Below are positions 25,855-35,108 of a stretch of DNA of 64,000 nt, piece after piece. This DNA is from Shewanella sp. OMA3-2 (GTDB lineage Bacteria; Pseudomonadota; Gammaproteobacteria; Enterobacterales; Shewanellaceae): NCBI RefSeq assembly GCF_021513195.1, contig NZ_CP090974.1, positions 2,740,001 through 2,804,000 on the forward strand, written 5' to 3'. Each line of letters begins with the position of its first letter. Position 1 is the first letter of the stretch. Both the position numbers and the translations under genes were made by a program. The notes beneath the pieces were generated by a model. It saw nothing but the letters and a program-made list of their open reading frames with translations, was not told where the DNA came from and ran no database searches.

Positions 25855-27891
25855 TTAAATCGAATACTTGACGTTGAACGAGACATAATCTCGATCTTCC
25901 ATCGCATTAGTTGTCCCTACACCACCAAAGAAGCTGTTGTAAGAGAAATCTACACCCCAACGATTCTGATATTCAAAGTTTAGCCCTAATGCAACAGACT
26001 TTTTACCTTCTGTGAATAAAAACATTGGGTCAGGTGTAATACCATCAACATCATGAGAGAAAATAATACGCGGCGCCATGTTTACACCAGCGAATACGTT
26101 GTTAAAGTCCGCTTTAGCAACTAAACGATAACCCCAAGCAAAATCTGTTGGGAATGGGTTAGTTTCAGGACCATTATGCACCGCTTGGATAATACCTGGC
26201 ATAGCAGGATTACCACCAGAACGAGAAGTACCAGGACCGTTTAAGCGTAACTCATCAAAACCAGGCATGTCATGAATCCAAACACCGCCAATTTCGGCTA
26301 GCATAGTCAAATTATCGGTACCTAGTGTAGGACCAAATAAGTGAGTGAATGTCATTTGTGCTTGTGTAGTGTCTAATTGAATAAAGCCATCAACTGTTGC
26401 ACCAGGCTCAGCAACATCCATCTGTGAAATACCGTCTAAATCAGGACGAATTCCCGCATTAGCTAACTGCTGTGGCATTGCTGCAAAAAGTAATTCTACA
26501 TCATCTATTTGAAGCGGCTCATCTACACGATGCGCAATTTCACCTGCAACTGATGTATCACCGACTAAAGTGTTAAAGCTGAAACCGTATAATTGAATAT
26601 CTTCTGGGTAAACAATTTGTGCTTTAGTAAAGGTTTCCATGCTTAGCAATAATTCACGGTCAATATTACCTTGACTCGCCGCTAACTTAGCATAATCACC
26701 ACCTATACCTGCTGCGGTAAAGTTAGACGCTGTGCCACTAATAAGTGGGCGACGACTGTGGTAATTCATGTAATAGAAACCAAACTCAGTTTCAGCTAAC
26801 TCAGGTGCATAATAACCAAGCTTTATACCATACTGACCATCATCGCTTGGTGTAGCCTCATCTTGAACTAAAGCGACTTTAGTTGAATAAGCTGTCATTG
26901 CAGAAGCCATTGCTGGGTTAAAATTTGTCGCAGCAGCATTAGCATACAATGCCTGGTATTCAGATATTAAAAAGTCTAGGTTGATATCGGGGTTAGAGTT
27001 AAACCCTAATTGTGCATTTTGATTATAGCCACCAAAACCTGCAAAATCGTTTGTAGCGAAGTTAGAGCCAGGTGTAGGTACCCAAATTGGTTCCCATTGG
27101 TACTGGTAAAATGCTTCAACGTTTAAGTACTCACTTAACCCTAAAGAAGCCCAAACCATACCCTGCGGACGGAAAGCTTCTTTAAGTTCAGCACCTGGTG
27201 CATTTAAGATGTTTAAATCAACTGGGTTTATGACACCAATACCATGTGGTATTAATGTACTCTCACCCCAAGACACAACCTGATTACCCACTCGGACTGT
27301 TAATGGATTTTGACCATCGTTTAAGTCCCAGTTGGCGTAGACAAAAGCATCTAATAAGCGTACATCTTTACATTGTACTTCTGACGCTCGGTCGTCTGCA
27401 CACGGGTCAAAAGTATTACCTGTTAATGGATCATTAAAATCATAGCTACCATCATTTAGTTTGCGGTCATAGAAATACATACCACGAACAAACAGACCAT
27501 AATTTTCATATTTCAGGGATAACTCGTGCAACCCTTTTACAATTTCAGAGGTGGTATCACCCTGCGAGTAAAGTAAGTTACTTAAATCGTTATTGCTTGA
27601 ATAGGAACCTGGCTCAGCCCAGATTTCAGCGGATGTGTATTTAGTGTTACCAAATGCAGAATAACCAGACCAATCAAATTGTGGTTGATTAACCTTACCA
27701 ATTTGACCTTCCCAATCACGTTCACCGACACGCCAGCTAGCACCGACAGTCCAGGTTGAATCGAAAGTACCTTCAACATCACCCCAGTCAAATGAGGCGG
27801 CAGAAGCACTTTGACTCATTCCTAAACACAAAGCCGACATTACCCCCAAAGTAATTGCCGACTTGTTAAATTTTTTCTTAACAATATTCAT
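25855..27891 (-). CDS. DUF1302 family outer-membrane protein
   Basis: This 678-residue protein has a signal peptide (MNIVKKKFNKSAITLGVMSALCLGMSQSASA). A long body of amphipathic strands rich in aromatic residues and Gly/Asn follows, as expected of an outer-membrane beta-barrel. DUF1302 landmarks are the early SWRVGERDW segment, VGNQVVSWGESTLIPHGIGVINPVD, FRPQGMVWASLGLSEYLNVEAFYQY, and the C-terminal VDFSYNSFFGG with the terminal YVSFNVKYSI strand. It is the first gene of the four-gene envelope cluster. In other bacteria DUF1302 genes are repeatedly paired with DUF1329 and RND genes, often near hydrophobic-compound metabolism (family knowledge). No catalytic motif is visible. Confidence 0.88.
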   Translation of the reverse strand: MNIVKKKFNKSAITLGVMSALCLGMSQSASAASFDWGDVEGTFDSTWTVGASWRVGERDWEGQIGKVNQPQFDWSGYSAFGNTKYTSAEIWAEPGSYSSNNDLSNLLYSQGDTTSEIVKGLHELSLKYENYGLFVRGMYFYDRKLNDGSYDFNDPLTGNTFDPCADDRASEVQCKDVRLLDAFVYANWDLNDGQNPLTVRVGNQVVSWGESTLIPHGIGVINPVDLNILNAPGAELKEAFRPQGMVWASLGLSEYLNVEAFYQYQWEPIWVPTPGSNFATNDFAGFGGYNQNAQLGFNSNPDINLDFLISEYQALYANAAATNFNPAMASAMTAYSTKVALVQDEATPSDDGQYGIKLGYYAPELAETEFGFYYMNYHSRRPLISGTASNFTAAGIGGDYAKLAASQGNIDRELLLSMETFTKAQIVYPEDIQLYGFSFNTLVGDTSVAGEIAHRVDEPLQIDDVELLFAAMPQQLANAGIRPDLDGISQMDVAEPGATVDGFIQLDTTQAQMTFTHLFGPTLGTDNLTMLAEIGGVWIHDMPGFDELRLNGPGTSRSGGNPAMPGIIQAVHNGPETNPFPTDFAWGYRLVAKADFNNVFAGVNMAPRIIFSHDVDGITPDPMFLFTEGKKSVALGLNFEYQNRWGVDFSYNSFFGGVGTTNAMEDRDYVSFNVKYSI

Positions 27892-28202
27892 TTTAGCTTA
27901 TCTCCGTAACCTGCTGGAATCGTTGTTATAGGAATTTAAACCAACATCTTGTTAGCCCACAGGCAACACCATTGTTACAGTATTTAACCTTGTTGAGCAA
28001 GGCCAAAATAAAGAAAATATATAATAAAATTAACGTGGTTAACGATAATACCACAACTAGAATGAGTGCTATATTTGAATTGAGTTTAGGGAACTAGAAA
28101 TGAGCTGATGACAAATAATTAAAAACATTTTATTTCAGTAGTTTATTTAAAATTCGCTCGACAGCTGAACATCAAAATCAATAAATCAAACGTTTGAAGT
28201 AA
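27892..28202. promoter_or_regulatory. Upstream region of the DUF1302-RND cluster
   Basis: This 311-base AT-rich spacer between the DUF2835 gene and the DUF1302 gene must carry the promoter of the four-gene cluster on the minus strand. I see no open frame, strong hairpin or recognisable operator in it. Confidence 0.35.
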
Positions 28203-28421
28203 TTACTCTAACCTGACTAATGACTTATATCTGCCTTGACTGTCTAACTCCAGTTTAAATTGGCCGTTAATGCCATTTAGCGTCAAAAAAGGTCTAAAAT
28301 ATTTAGCGTTAATTTGCAAGTGCCGACCTTTAACATCAGTTAAAGCAACAGAATCACTATAACCTTGATAATACGAAGAAAACTTTCTATAGCTAATATA
28401 AATAGTAAAATAAAACTCCAT
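28203..28421 (-). CDS. DUF2835 family protein
   Basis: A 72-residue small protein: the YYQGYSDSVAL segment, a KGRHLQINAKYFRPFL stretch and the GINGQFKLELD ending match DUF2835, a small conserved family of Shewanella, Pseudomonas and relatives without known function. It is probably cytoplasmic, with no signal peptide. A good ribosome binding site (AGGGAGACGCTA before ATG) supports it as a real gene. It lies downstream of pepN on the same strand, separated by the pepN terminator. Confidence 0.82.
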   Translation of the reverse strand: MEFYFTIYISYRKFSSYYQGYSDSVALTDVKGRHLQINAKYFRPFLTLNGINGQFKLELDSQGRYKSLVRLE

Positions 28422-28455
28422 TAGCGTCTCCCTATATTATCTTGATAAACGAGAT

Positions 28456-28485
28456 TAAAAAGAAGGGAGAGCAAAACCTCCCTTC
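28456..28485 (-). terminator. Terminator of pepN
   Basis: A perfect 8-bp stem (GAAGGGAG at 28462-28469, CTCCCTTC at 28478-28485) is followed on the minus strand by TTTTTAA. It lies between the pepN stop and the DUF2835 start. Confidence 0.88.
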
Positions 28486-28500
28486 CGTTTTATTTAACGT

Positions 28501-31059
28501 TTAATTTAGTGCTTTATTCACCTTTTCATAAAGATCTTTAGATAAATTAGGCAGATTCTGTAATGTTACTAATGACTGTTTCATCATTTGTTTTCTACCA
28601 TCATCATATTTTGAAAATTGGATCAAGGGCGTGATCATCCTTGAGGCAATCTGCGGATTAGTCTTATTCAACTTAATTAAAATATCCGTTAAAAAAGCAT
28701 AACCTGCGCCATCTTTGCGGTGGAATTGGTAAGTATTACCAGAAACAAAAGTACCAATTAACGAGCGAACGCGGTTAGGGTTACTAAAGCTGAAACTGCT
28801 ATGATGTGTTAGGTGCTTAATCGCATCAATCACATCGTCGGTATTGGATAATGCCTGCAACATAAACCATTTATCCATCACTAATGGTGTCGTGTGCCAG
28901 GTGGATTCAAATTTTTCTAACAAATCAGCTAAACAATCAAACTGCCCCACTGTTGCCGCTTTAAGCGCTGCTAGGCTGTCGGTCATGTTAGTTGAGTGAT
29001 TAAATTGCTCAATCACTAACGGTTCGTATTCTTGAGACACACTGGCAAGTAATAGCAAAGCAACATTCTTAAATGCACGTTCTGAAGCATTATCAATAAC
29101 AGAAAGTTGCCTGTATCTTGCTAATAACTCATCTTGGCAAGCTGATGCGACTTCCTCAATAACAAATTCTCTAGCCAGCTGTAACGCATCTAAATCGACG
29201 CTATCGACTTGCTCTATTAAAGAAGATGCTGAAGGTAAATTTAATATTTCGGCAACCAAAGCATGATCGAGCGTTGAGTCTAAAATAACGCCTCGAAACG
29301 CCTCTATCACACTAGGATTAACAGACATAACTTGTTTGTCTGTTAATTGTGCCACATTATCCCAAACAGACTGGCTAAATAATTGAACTGAAGCTTCCCA
29401 GCGCGCCACTTCGCTTGAAGCAAAGCGCATTATATGGACCAATTGTTTAACATTAAATGCATATTGTAATTTCACTGGTGCAGAGAAATCTTGCAAGAGA
29501 GAGGCTACTGGTTTTTCACTAAATCCTTCAAAGACAAATTGCTGAGAAGATTTTTTTATATCCAGCACTTGATTGACAACTGACTCGCCATCGAGATTAA
29601 TTAACTCTATGCTAAAAGGAATATGTAAAGTTTGACCTTTTACGCCTTGGCTATGGACAGATTGTTTAACCGTTAACGTATAGGATCCAGTTGCACTATC
29701 AAATGCATCCTCAACAACAACGACAGGGGTACCTGCTTGGGTATACCAACGGCGGAATAATTGTAAGTCTTTACCACTGGCCTCTTCCATTGCATTGACA
29801 AAATCATCACAGGTGACAGCCTGGCCATCATGACGCTCAAAATAACACTTCATTCCAGCTTGAAAACCTTGCTCGCCCAGAATGGTATGCATCATTCTAA
29901 TCACTTCAGCACCTTTATTATAAACAGTCACTGTGTAGAAGTTATTCATTTCTATGACTGATTCAGGTCGAATAGGATGAGACATTGGCCCAGAATCTTC
30001 AGCAAATTGCTGGTTCTTCATCACTTTAATGGCATGAATACGATTAACCGCACGTGAACCAATATCAGAACTGAACTCTTGGTCACGAAAAACAGTTAAT
30101 CCTTCTTTAAGGCTTAACTGAAACCAATCTCTGCACGTTACTCGATTCCTGGTCCAATTATGAAAATACTCATGTCCTACTACGGATTCGATACCGTGAT
30201 AATCTTCATCAGTAGCACTTGCTTTGTCTGCAAGCACATATTTTGTGTTGAAAACATTCAGACCTTTATTTTCCATTGCGCCCATGTTGAAAAAATCAAC
30301 AGCAACAATCATATAAATATCAAGGTCGTACTCTAATCCAAACCTGTCTTCGTCCCACTTCATTGATTTTTTAAGTGATTCCATCGCGTGACTAGACTTA
30401 TGTAAATTGCCTTTATCGACAAATACCTGCAACTTTACATCACGACCAGATTGAGTCATAAAATGATCTTCAAGCATATCAAAATCACCTGCGACCAATG
30501 CAAATAAATAGCTTGGCTTAGGAAAAGGATCTTGCCAGCGGACAAAATGACGGCCTGAACGCGGCATTTCACCAGTGTCGATTAGGTTGCCATTACTTAG
30601 AAGGTAAGGAAATTTAGCTTTGTCGGCTTCGACACGCACTGTATAGGTGGCAAGAACATCAGGGCGATCTAAGAAGTAAGTAATGCGTCTAAAACCCTCG
30701 GCTTCGCATTGTGTGCAATAGGCGCCATCAGACATATATAAGCCTTCAAGGCTAGAATTAGCTTCGGGATCTAATGCGGTAATAATCTCTAATTCAAACT
30801 CTGCTTCATTAGTCACAATCACTAATTGGCTTTCAGTTTGGCGATACTCACATGCTTTGCCATTTAATTTAACTGAAACCAGATTAAGTTGTTCACCATC
30901 CAATATTAAATCTAATTGGTGTGAGCTAGTTCGGGAGATCTTACTCAGTGCTATGACCTTAGTATTTTCACCATCTAAAATCACATTCAGATCGATATGA
31001 CTTATAGTAAAAGTCGGTGCGGTATAATCTTTTAAATGCTTAACCTGAGTTTCAGACAT
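28501..31059 (-). CDS. pepN: Aminopeptidase N
   Basis: A cytoplasmic M1-family zinc metallopeptidase that removes N-terminal residues from peptides. From ATG 31059 it has 852 residues, close to E. coli PepN (870). The exopeptidase motif GAMENKG is near residue 260. The zinc site HEYFHN begins near residue 296, with the distal Glu in LKEGLTVFRDQEF about 19 residues later. The C-terminal helical domain ends in SKDLYEKVNKALN. Three nearby ATGs are possible (31074, 31062, 31059); the AAGGGA ribosome binding site gives the best spacing for 31059 (MSETQVKHLKDYTAP). It is monocistronic. Confidence 0.96.
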   Translation of the reverse strand: MSETQVKHLKDYTAPTFTISHIDLNVILDGENTKVIALSKISRTSSHQLDLILDGEQLNLVSVKLNGKACEYRQTESQLVIVTNEAEFELEIITALDPEANSSLEGLYMSDGAYCTQCEAEGFRRITYFLDRPDVLATYTVRVEADKAKFPYLLSNGNLIDTGEMPRSGRHFVRWQDPFPKPSYLFALVAGDFDMLEDHFMTQSGRDVKLQVFVDKGNLHKSSHAMESLKKSMKWDEDRFGLEYDLDIYMIVAVDFFNMGAMENKGLNVFNTKYVLADKASATDEDYHGIESVVGHEYFHNWTRNRVTCRDWFQLSLKEGLTVFRDQEFSSDIGSRAVNRIHAIKVMKNQQFAEDSGPMSHPIRPESVIEMNNFYTVTVYNKGAEVIRMMHTILGEQGFQAGMKCYFERHDGQAVTCDDFVNAMEEASGKDLQLFRRWYTQAGTPVVVVEDAFDSATGSYTLTVKQSVHSQGVKGQTLHIPFSIELINLDGESVVNQVLDIKKSSQQFVFEGFSEKPVASLLQDFSAPVKLQYAFNVKQLVHIMRFASSEVARWEASVQLFSQSVWDNVAQLTDKQVMSVNPSVIEAFRGVILDSTLDHALVAEILNLPSASSLIEQVDSVDLDALQLAREFVIEEVASACQDELLARYRQLSVIDNASERAFKNVALLLLASVSQEYEPLVIEQFNHSTNMTDSLAALKAATVGQFDCLADLLEKFESTWHTTPLVMDKWFMLQALSNTDDVIDAIKHLTHHSSFSFSNPNRVRSLIGTFVSGNTYQFHRKDGAGYAFLTDILIKLNKTNPQIASRMITPLIQFSKYDDGRKQMMKQSLVTLQNLPNLSKDLYEKVNKALN

Positions 31060-31092
31060 CATATTCCCTTGCATAATTTATATTTTTATAAC

Positions 31093-31118
31093 AAAAAACG
31101 CGCAAATGCGCGTTTTTA
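31093..31118 (-). terminator. Terminator of proQ-prc
   Basis: A perfect 10-bp stem (AAAAACGCGC at 31094-31103, GCGCGTTTTT at 31108-31117) with a 4-base loop AAAT has T runs on both strands. It lies 15 bases after the prc stop. Confidence 0.9.
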
Positions 31119-31132
31119 ATGTATCTTTTAAC

Positions 31133-33184
31133 TTAAAGAGTTGGCGCTTTAGCAATCTTTTTAGCGTCTACCATATCCAGCATAATTAACGCTGTTTCAT
31201 CTAGAAATGGATCTGGCACTTTAGCATCTTTGTCGTCTTCGATATCATCTAAAGACTTAACAACCGCTAAGCCATCACTAGCTCTTCGCTTATTTGTCCT
31301 GTCTAATGCACGTTTATCGTCGTCTTCACGTGACTTAATCCGCTCACTTTCAACTAACGAAATGGTCTTATCTTTATGATGCTTTTTAAACTCTGCAATA
31401 TCTTCATAAATATAACCAAACTCGACATCAGTGCTAATTCGTTGCTTGTGCTTAGTATCCAGTTGGGTAACTAACTGCGGGAATATGTATCCTAATGTAC
31501 CGTATTGCGCTACTGGCACCTTATCCCAAGGCAAAGCATTTTTCTCTTCAGACTCACCATACTCGCCAGCATCTAAAGCACTGGGGAACAAAATATCAGG
31601 CGTGACCCCCTTAAGTTGAGTGCTGCCACCATTAATACGATAAAACTTAGCAATAGTGTACTGCACATGACCGATAGGCTTATCATACATATCATAGATA
31701 CGACCTAGGCTTTTATGCTGTTGAACCGTGCCTTTACCAAAGGTAGACTCACCAACAATCAGCGCACGTTCATAATCTTGTAACGCTGCGGCGAAAATTT
31801 CTGATGCAGATGCACTATAGCGGTCAACCATAACTGATAGCGGGCCGTTATAAGTATTTTGACCATCATTGTCACTATTTTGGTTTACTCGACCGTTTGC
31901 ATCACGAATTTGGACAACAGGTCCTGTATCGATAAACAACCCAGTAAGTAATGTTGCTTCAGTGAGTGCTCCACCGCCATTACCGCGTAAGTCAATAATC
32001 ACACCTTCGACTTGAGCCTCTTTCAATGTTGCTAATTCTTTAGCAACATCTTCAGATAGGTTCATATAAAAACCAGGGATTTGAATAACGCCTACCTTAC
32101 GATGAGCAAACTCACCTTCGGTTGGCTCAATCACTTTAGAATTGGCTGCACGATCTTCTAAACGAATTTTGTCTCGAATAATGGTCACATCAAAAGGCTT
32201 TGCATTGGCGCCACCTTTTTTAGGCAATATTTGCAGCACAACCTCACTGCCCTTAGGGCCTTTGATGAGTTCGACTACATCGTCTAAACGCCAACCGATA
32301 ACATCGACAATCTCTTTATCTTTCTGGCCAACACCAACAATTTTATCTTCGGGTGACAGCTTTTCACTTAATGCTGCTGGGCCACCGGCAACTAGACTCT
32401 TAATCACAGTGTAGTCATCGTCCATTTGTAAAACGGCACCAATTCCCTCAAGGCTTAGATTCATTTCCATTTGGAAGCGTTCAGCATTGCGTGGTGACAA
32501 ATAACTAGTGTGTGGTTCAACGGTTCTAGCAAACGCATTCATAACAGTTTGAAAAACATCTTCGCTATTAGTTTGGCTTAGACGTTTAATTGCATTGTCG
32601 TATCGCTTGGTTAAGATTTCAACAATCTCATCCCATTTTTTGCCCGTTAACTTAAGATTTAACGCATCATATTTGACACGTTGACGCCATAACTCATTCA
32701 GTTCAGCTTCATCTTTTGGCCATACTGCATCTTTACGATCGAATTCATAAGCATCACCTTCTTTAGTAAAGTCGAATTCTGTTTGTAAAAGAGTTAACGC
32801 ATAAGCAAAACGCTCGTAACGGCGAGTCTGTAATAAATCAAACATCTTATATGCTGGCGAAATGTCGCCGGCTTTTACCATGTCATCAAACTGGCTTTTA
32901 TATTGATCAAAATTATTAATATCTGCTTGAGTCAATACATTACGACGATAATCGAGTTGCTCTAAGAATCGTAAGTATATTTGTTCTGAAAAAGCATCAT
33001 CCAGGTCAAAACGATGGTAATGCGCACGGGTGAACAAGTTTGTCACTCGTTTACTCGCTGCCTGATGTTGAGGCTCTTGGGCTAGTTTGGGTAACTCGCT
33101 GATTTGAATCGTTGGTGAAATTGCCCATGCAGAAAATCCGACGAATGCACAAGCAATTGACGCGGCCAATGTAAGTTTTCGCAT
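31133..33184 (-). CDS. prc: Carboxy-terminal (tail-specific) protease
   Basis: A periplasmic serine protease of family S41 that degrades proteins with nonpolar C-termini and processes FtsI (PBP3) in E. coli. It has 683 residues from the ATG at 33184, with a signal peptide MRKLTLAASIACAFVGFSAWA. The PDZ domain lies around residues 240-330 (GIGAVLQMDDDYTVIKSLVAGGPAA, VVELIKGPKGS). The catalytic Ser is in YSASASEIFAAALQD (about 457) and the Lys in GESTFGKGTVQ (about 482), as a Ser-Lys dyad. Upstream TTG codons would add two residues; ATG is preferred. It follows proQ by 22 bases, the order known from E. coli. Confidence 0.95.
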   Translation of the reverse strand: MRKLTLAASIACAFVGFSAWAISPTIQISELPKLAQEPQHQAASKRVTNLFTRAHYHRFDLDDAFSEQIYLRFLEQLDYRRNVLTQADINNFDQYKSQFDDMVKAGDISPAYKMFDLLQTRRYERFAYALTLLQTEFDFTKEGDAYEFDRKDAVWPKDEAELNELWRQRVKYDALNLKLTGKKWDEIVEILTKRYDNAIKRLSQTNSEDVFQTVMNAFARTVEPHTSYLSPRNAERFQMEMNLSLEGIGAVLQMDDDYTVIKSLVAGGPAALSEKLSPEDKIVGVGQKDKEIVDVIGWRLDDVVELIKGPKGSEVVLQILPKKGGANAKPFDVTIIRDKIRLEDRAANSKVIEPTEGEFAHRKVGVIQIPGFYMNLSEDVAKELATLKEAQVEGVIIDLRGNGGGALTEATLLTGLFIDTGPVVQIRDANGRVNQNSDNDGQNTYNGPLSVMVDRYSASASEIFAAALQDYERALIVGESTFGKGTVQQHKSLGRIYDMYDKPIGHVQYTIAKFYRINGGSTQLKGVTPDILFPSALDAGEYGESEEKNALPWDKVPVAQYGTLGYIFPQLVTQLDTKHKQRISTDVEFGYIYEDIAEFKKHHKDKTISLVESERIKSREDDDKRALDRTNKRRASDGLAVVKSLDDIEDDKDAKVPDPFLDETALIMLDMVDAKKIAKAPTL

Positions 33185-33206
33185 CAACAAGTTACTCCTT
33201 TAAATT

Positions 33207-33830
33207 TTATAATAGTATGTGGGCTACACGTACTTTGATGCTCAAGCCAGAATCTAACTGAACATGAACATCTTCTTTCTTAATATCGGTAATCGTTCCA
33301 GCAACTGGAGATGCACCTAACTTAACGTTTACACGTTGATTGGTGGATAAATCTTCCATTTTCGCAGGTACTAGATGAACAACCGGCGCAGCCACTTTAG
33401 CTGGACGTTCCTTTTTAGCCTCTGGACGAGCTTTAGGGGCCACTTTTTTAGCAGGCTTTTTTGCTGCAGGCTTAGGTGCTTGAGCTTGACGCTTTGCTTT
33501 GGCTTTATCTTGGCTTTCTTTCAACGTGGCTTGAGCATGATCAATATGCTCTTGCTCTAAAGCACCACATTCGTTGCCGTCTAAATCAACGCGTTGCACC
33601 CCAACTTTAACACCTTTAAGGTATCTCCAGCTGCTAGTGTAACGACGTAAAGCAACACGAAGTTGTGTTTTACTGACTCTAGAATCATCAGCTAACCGTT
33701 CAGCCAAATCTTGAAATAAACCAATTTTTAATGGCTTTGTGTCGCCTTCTGCAATAAAACATGCTGGAAAGGTTTCATATAAAAACGCTAAAATTGCGTT
33801 GGTGTCGGTCAACTTGTCTGTTGATTCCAT
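33207..33830 (-). CDS. proQ: RNA chaperone ProQ
   Basis: ProQ is a FinO-domain RNA-binding protein that stabilises and matches small RNAs and mRNA 3' ends. From ATG 33830 it has 207 residues. The N-terminal FinO domain (about residues 8-115) shows YETFPACFIAEGDTKPLKIGLFQDL and ALRRYTSSWRYLKG. A Lys/Ala/Pro-rich linker (about 120-160) follows. The C-terminal Tudor-like domain holds NQRVNVKLGASPVAGTITDIKKEDVHVQLDSG. A GTG at 33842 would add four residues and lacks a good ribosome binding site. It is in an operon with prc. Confidence 0.94.
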   Translation of the reverse strand: MESTDKLTDTNAILAFLYETFPACFIAEGDTKPLKIGLFQDLAERLADDSRVSKTQLRVALRRYTSSWRYLKGVKVGVQRVDLDGNECGALEQEHIDHAQATLKESQDKAKAKRQAQAPKPAAKKPAKKVAPKARPEAKKERPAKVAAPVVHLVPAKMEDLSTNQRVNVKLGASPVAGTITDIKKEDVHVQLDSGLSIKVRVAHILL

Positions 33831-34106
33831 TTTTACTTCCACGTTAAATAAGGGGACTAAATCGGCAGATATTAATAAGCCTGTAGTCGTTCATCTTTTG
33901 CTAAGTATTTCAGTTTACTGACACTTAACCTACAAATTAGCACTAACAGCCGTTGTGCTAAAGCCTCTGAAACAAACTCTAACAAATTTTCAGCTATTTA
34001 CACTAGCCTCTATTTGGCTTTTCACTGATATGTGAAAGCACAAGCAGGCTATTATAAAGCTCACGGCAGCGATTGCGACAATCATTTACTATTTTTTGTC
34101 TGCTAT

Positions 34107-34565
34107 TTAATCAAATAGGCAAGTTTCAAACTGTTTTACCAGTAATTCAATCCCATCTTGATCATCTTGGTCAAAACGATTGAGTAATGGACTGTCTATA
34201 TCAAGTACCGCTATAACCTTACCATTTTGACGAACGGGTACAACGATTTCTGAATTACTGGCAGAGTCACAGGCTATATGGCCTTCAAACTGATGCACAT
34301 CTGCAACTCTTTGGGTCTGATTTAGTGCAGCTGCCGTACCACAAACTCCTTTGCCCAAGGGTATTCTTGTGCAGGCTACTTTACCTTGAAACGGGCCAAG
34401 CACGAGTTGTTCACCTTTAGTGATATAAAAGCCTGCCCAGTTTAAATCATCCAGATTATCATTTATTAATGCTGAAAAATTTGCCATTGCAGCAACAATA
34501 TCATCCTCACCTGCCATTAAGGCTTCAACTTGACGAGTTAACGTTTGGTAAAACTCAACTTTCAT
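34107..34565 (-). CDS. msrC: Free methionine-(R)-sulfoxide reductase
   Basis: A cytoplasmic GAF-domain enzyme that reduces free methionine-R-sulfoxide with thioredoxin. The 152-residue protein is shorter at its N-terminus than some annotated E. coli versions. All three active-site cysteines are present with family spacing: Cys65 in VACTRIPLG, Cys75 in GKGVCGTAA and Cys99 in HIACDSASNSE. The GFYITKGEQLVLGPFQGK and PVRQNGKVIAVLDIDSP segments complete the fRMsr pattern. It lies between proQ and yebG on the minus strand. In E. coli the same gene (yebR) lies between proQ and letA. Confidence 0.93.
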   Translation of the reverse strand: MKVEFYQTLTRQVEALMAGEDDIVAAMANFSALINDNLDDLNWAGFYITKGEQLVLGPFQGKVACTRIPLGKGVCGTAAALNQTQRVADVHQFEGHIACDSASNSEIVVPVRQNGKVIAVLDIDSPLLNRFDQDDQDGIELLVKQFETCLFD

Positions 34566-34640
34566 TGTAATTCCTTGATCCCAAAATACTACTTTAACTA
34601 ACTTAGCGCATAGGTTAGCAGTAGTTTTTACTATTTGAAA

Positions 34641-34925
34641 TTAATCTTGTTTAACGCTCTTTTTCTTTGGCTTAGTTTCTGCTGGGGAAGTCGCTTTAAC
34701 AACACCACGAAGTAAATTAGCTAATTCATCTTTATTGTTCGCTAAATAGAAAGCGAGTTGTTCACAAGTACTGTCATCTAACTTAGCATCAGAAGCGGCT
34801 AAAAATGGCACTAAATTATCGACGACATCAAGCATTTTGTCGTAAGCATCAGCTTCTTTCTTCGATGTGAAAGTCATTTTTTCAACCCCTTCTCTTACCA
34901 CGACAAATTGGGTAATCACTGCCAT
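34641..34925 (-). CDS. yebG: YebG family DNA damage-inducible protein
   Basis: YebG is a small SOS-regulon protein of unclear biochemical role. From ATG 34925 it has 94 residues: MAVITQFVVVREGVEKM, then TFTSKKEADAYDKMLD, almost identical to the E. coli core, and a Lys-rich C-terminus (KPKKKSVKQD), whereas the E. coli tail is acidic. The GGAGA ribosome binding site gives best spacing to the second ATG (34925) and not the one at 34931. A perfect LexA-type box lies 14 bases upstream, which fits SOS control. Confidence 0.93.
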   Translation of the reverse strand: MAVITQFVVVREGVEKMTFTSKKEADAYDKMLDVVDNLVPFLAASDAKLDDSTCEQLAFYLANNKDELANLLRGVVKATSPAETKPKKKSVKQD

Positions 34926-34938
34926 GAGCATATCTCCA

Positions 34939-34954
34939 CTGTTTTTATATACAG
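34939..34954. promoter_or_regulatory. LexA (SOS) box upstream of yebG
   Basis: The 16-base element has CTGT (34939-34942) and ACAG (34951-34954) separated by 8 AT-rich bases, matching the gammaproteobacterial LexA consensus CTGT-N8-ACAG exactly. It is placed directly upstream of the yebG ribosome binding site. Confidence 0.88.
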
Positions 34955-35108
34955 TACCAAGATTGACATAGTTAAAGGGTAATACGCAATAGTCACCTAC
35001 AGAATAATTGACTTGTTTTATAGTTTTGTTCGATATTACTCATTAAATCTTTAAATGTCGTATAATATAAGCCACTTACTCGTGAGGAAACGTTAAATAA
35101 TAAATATA

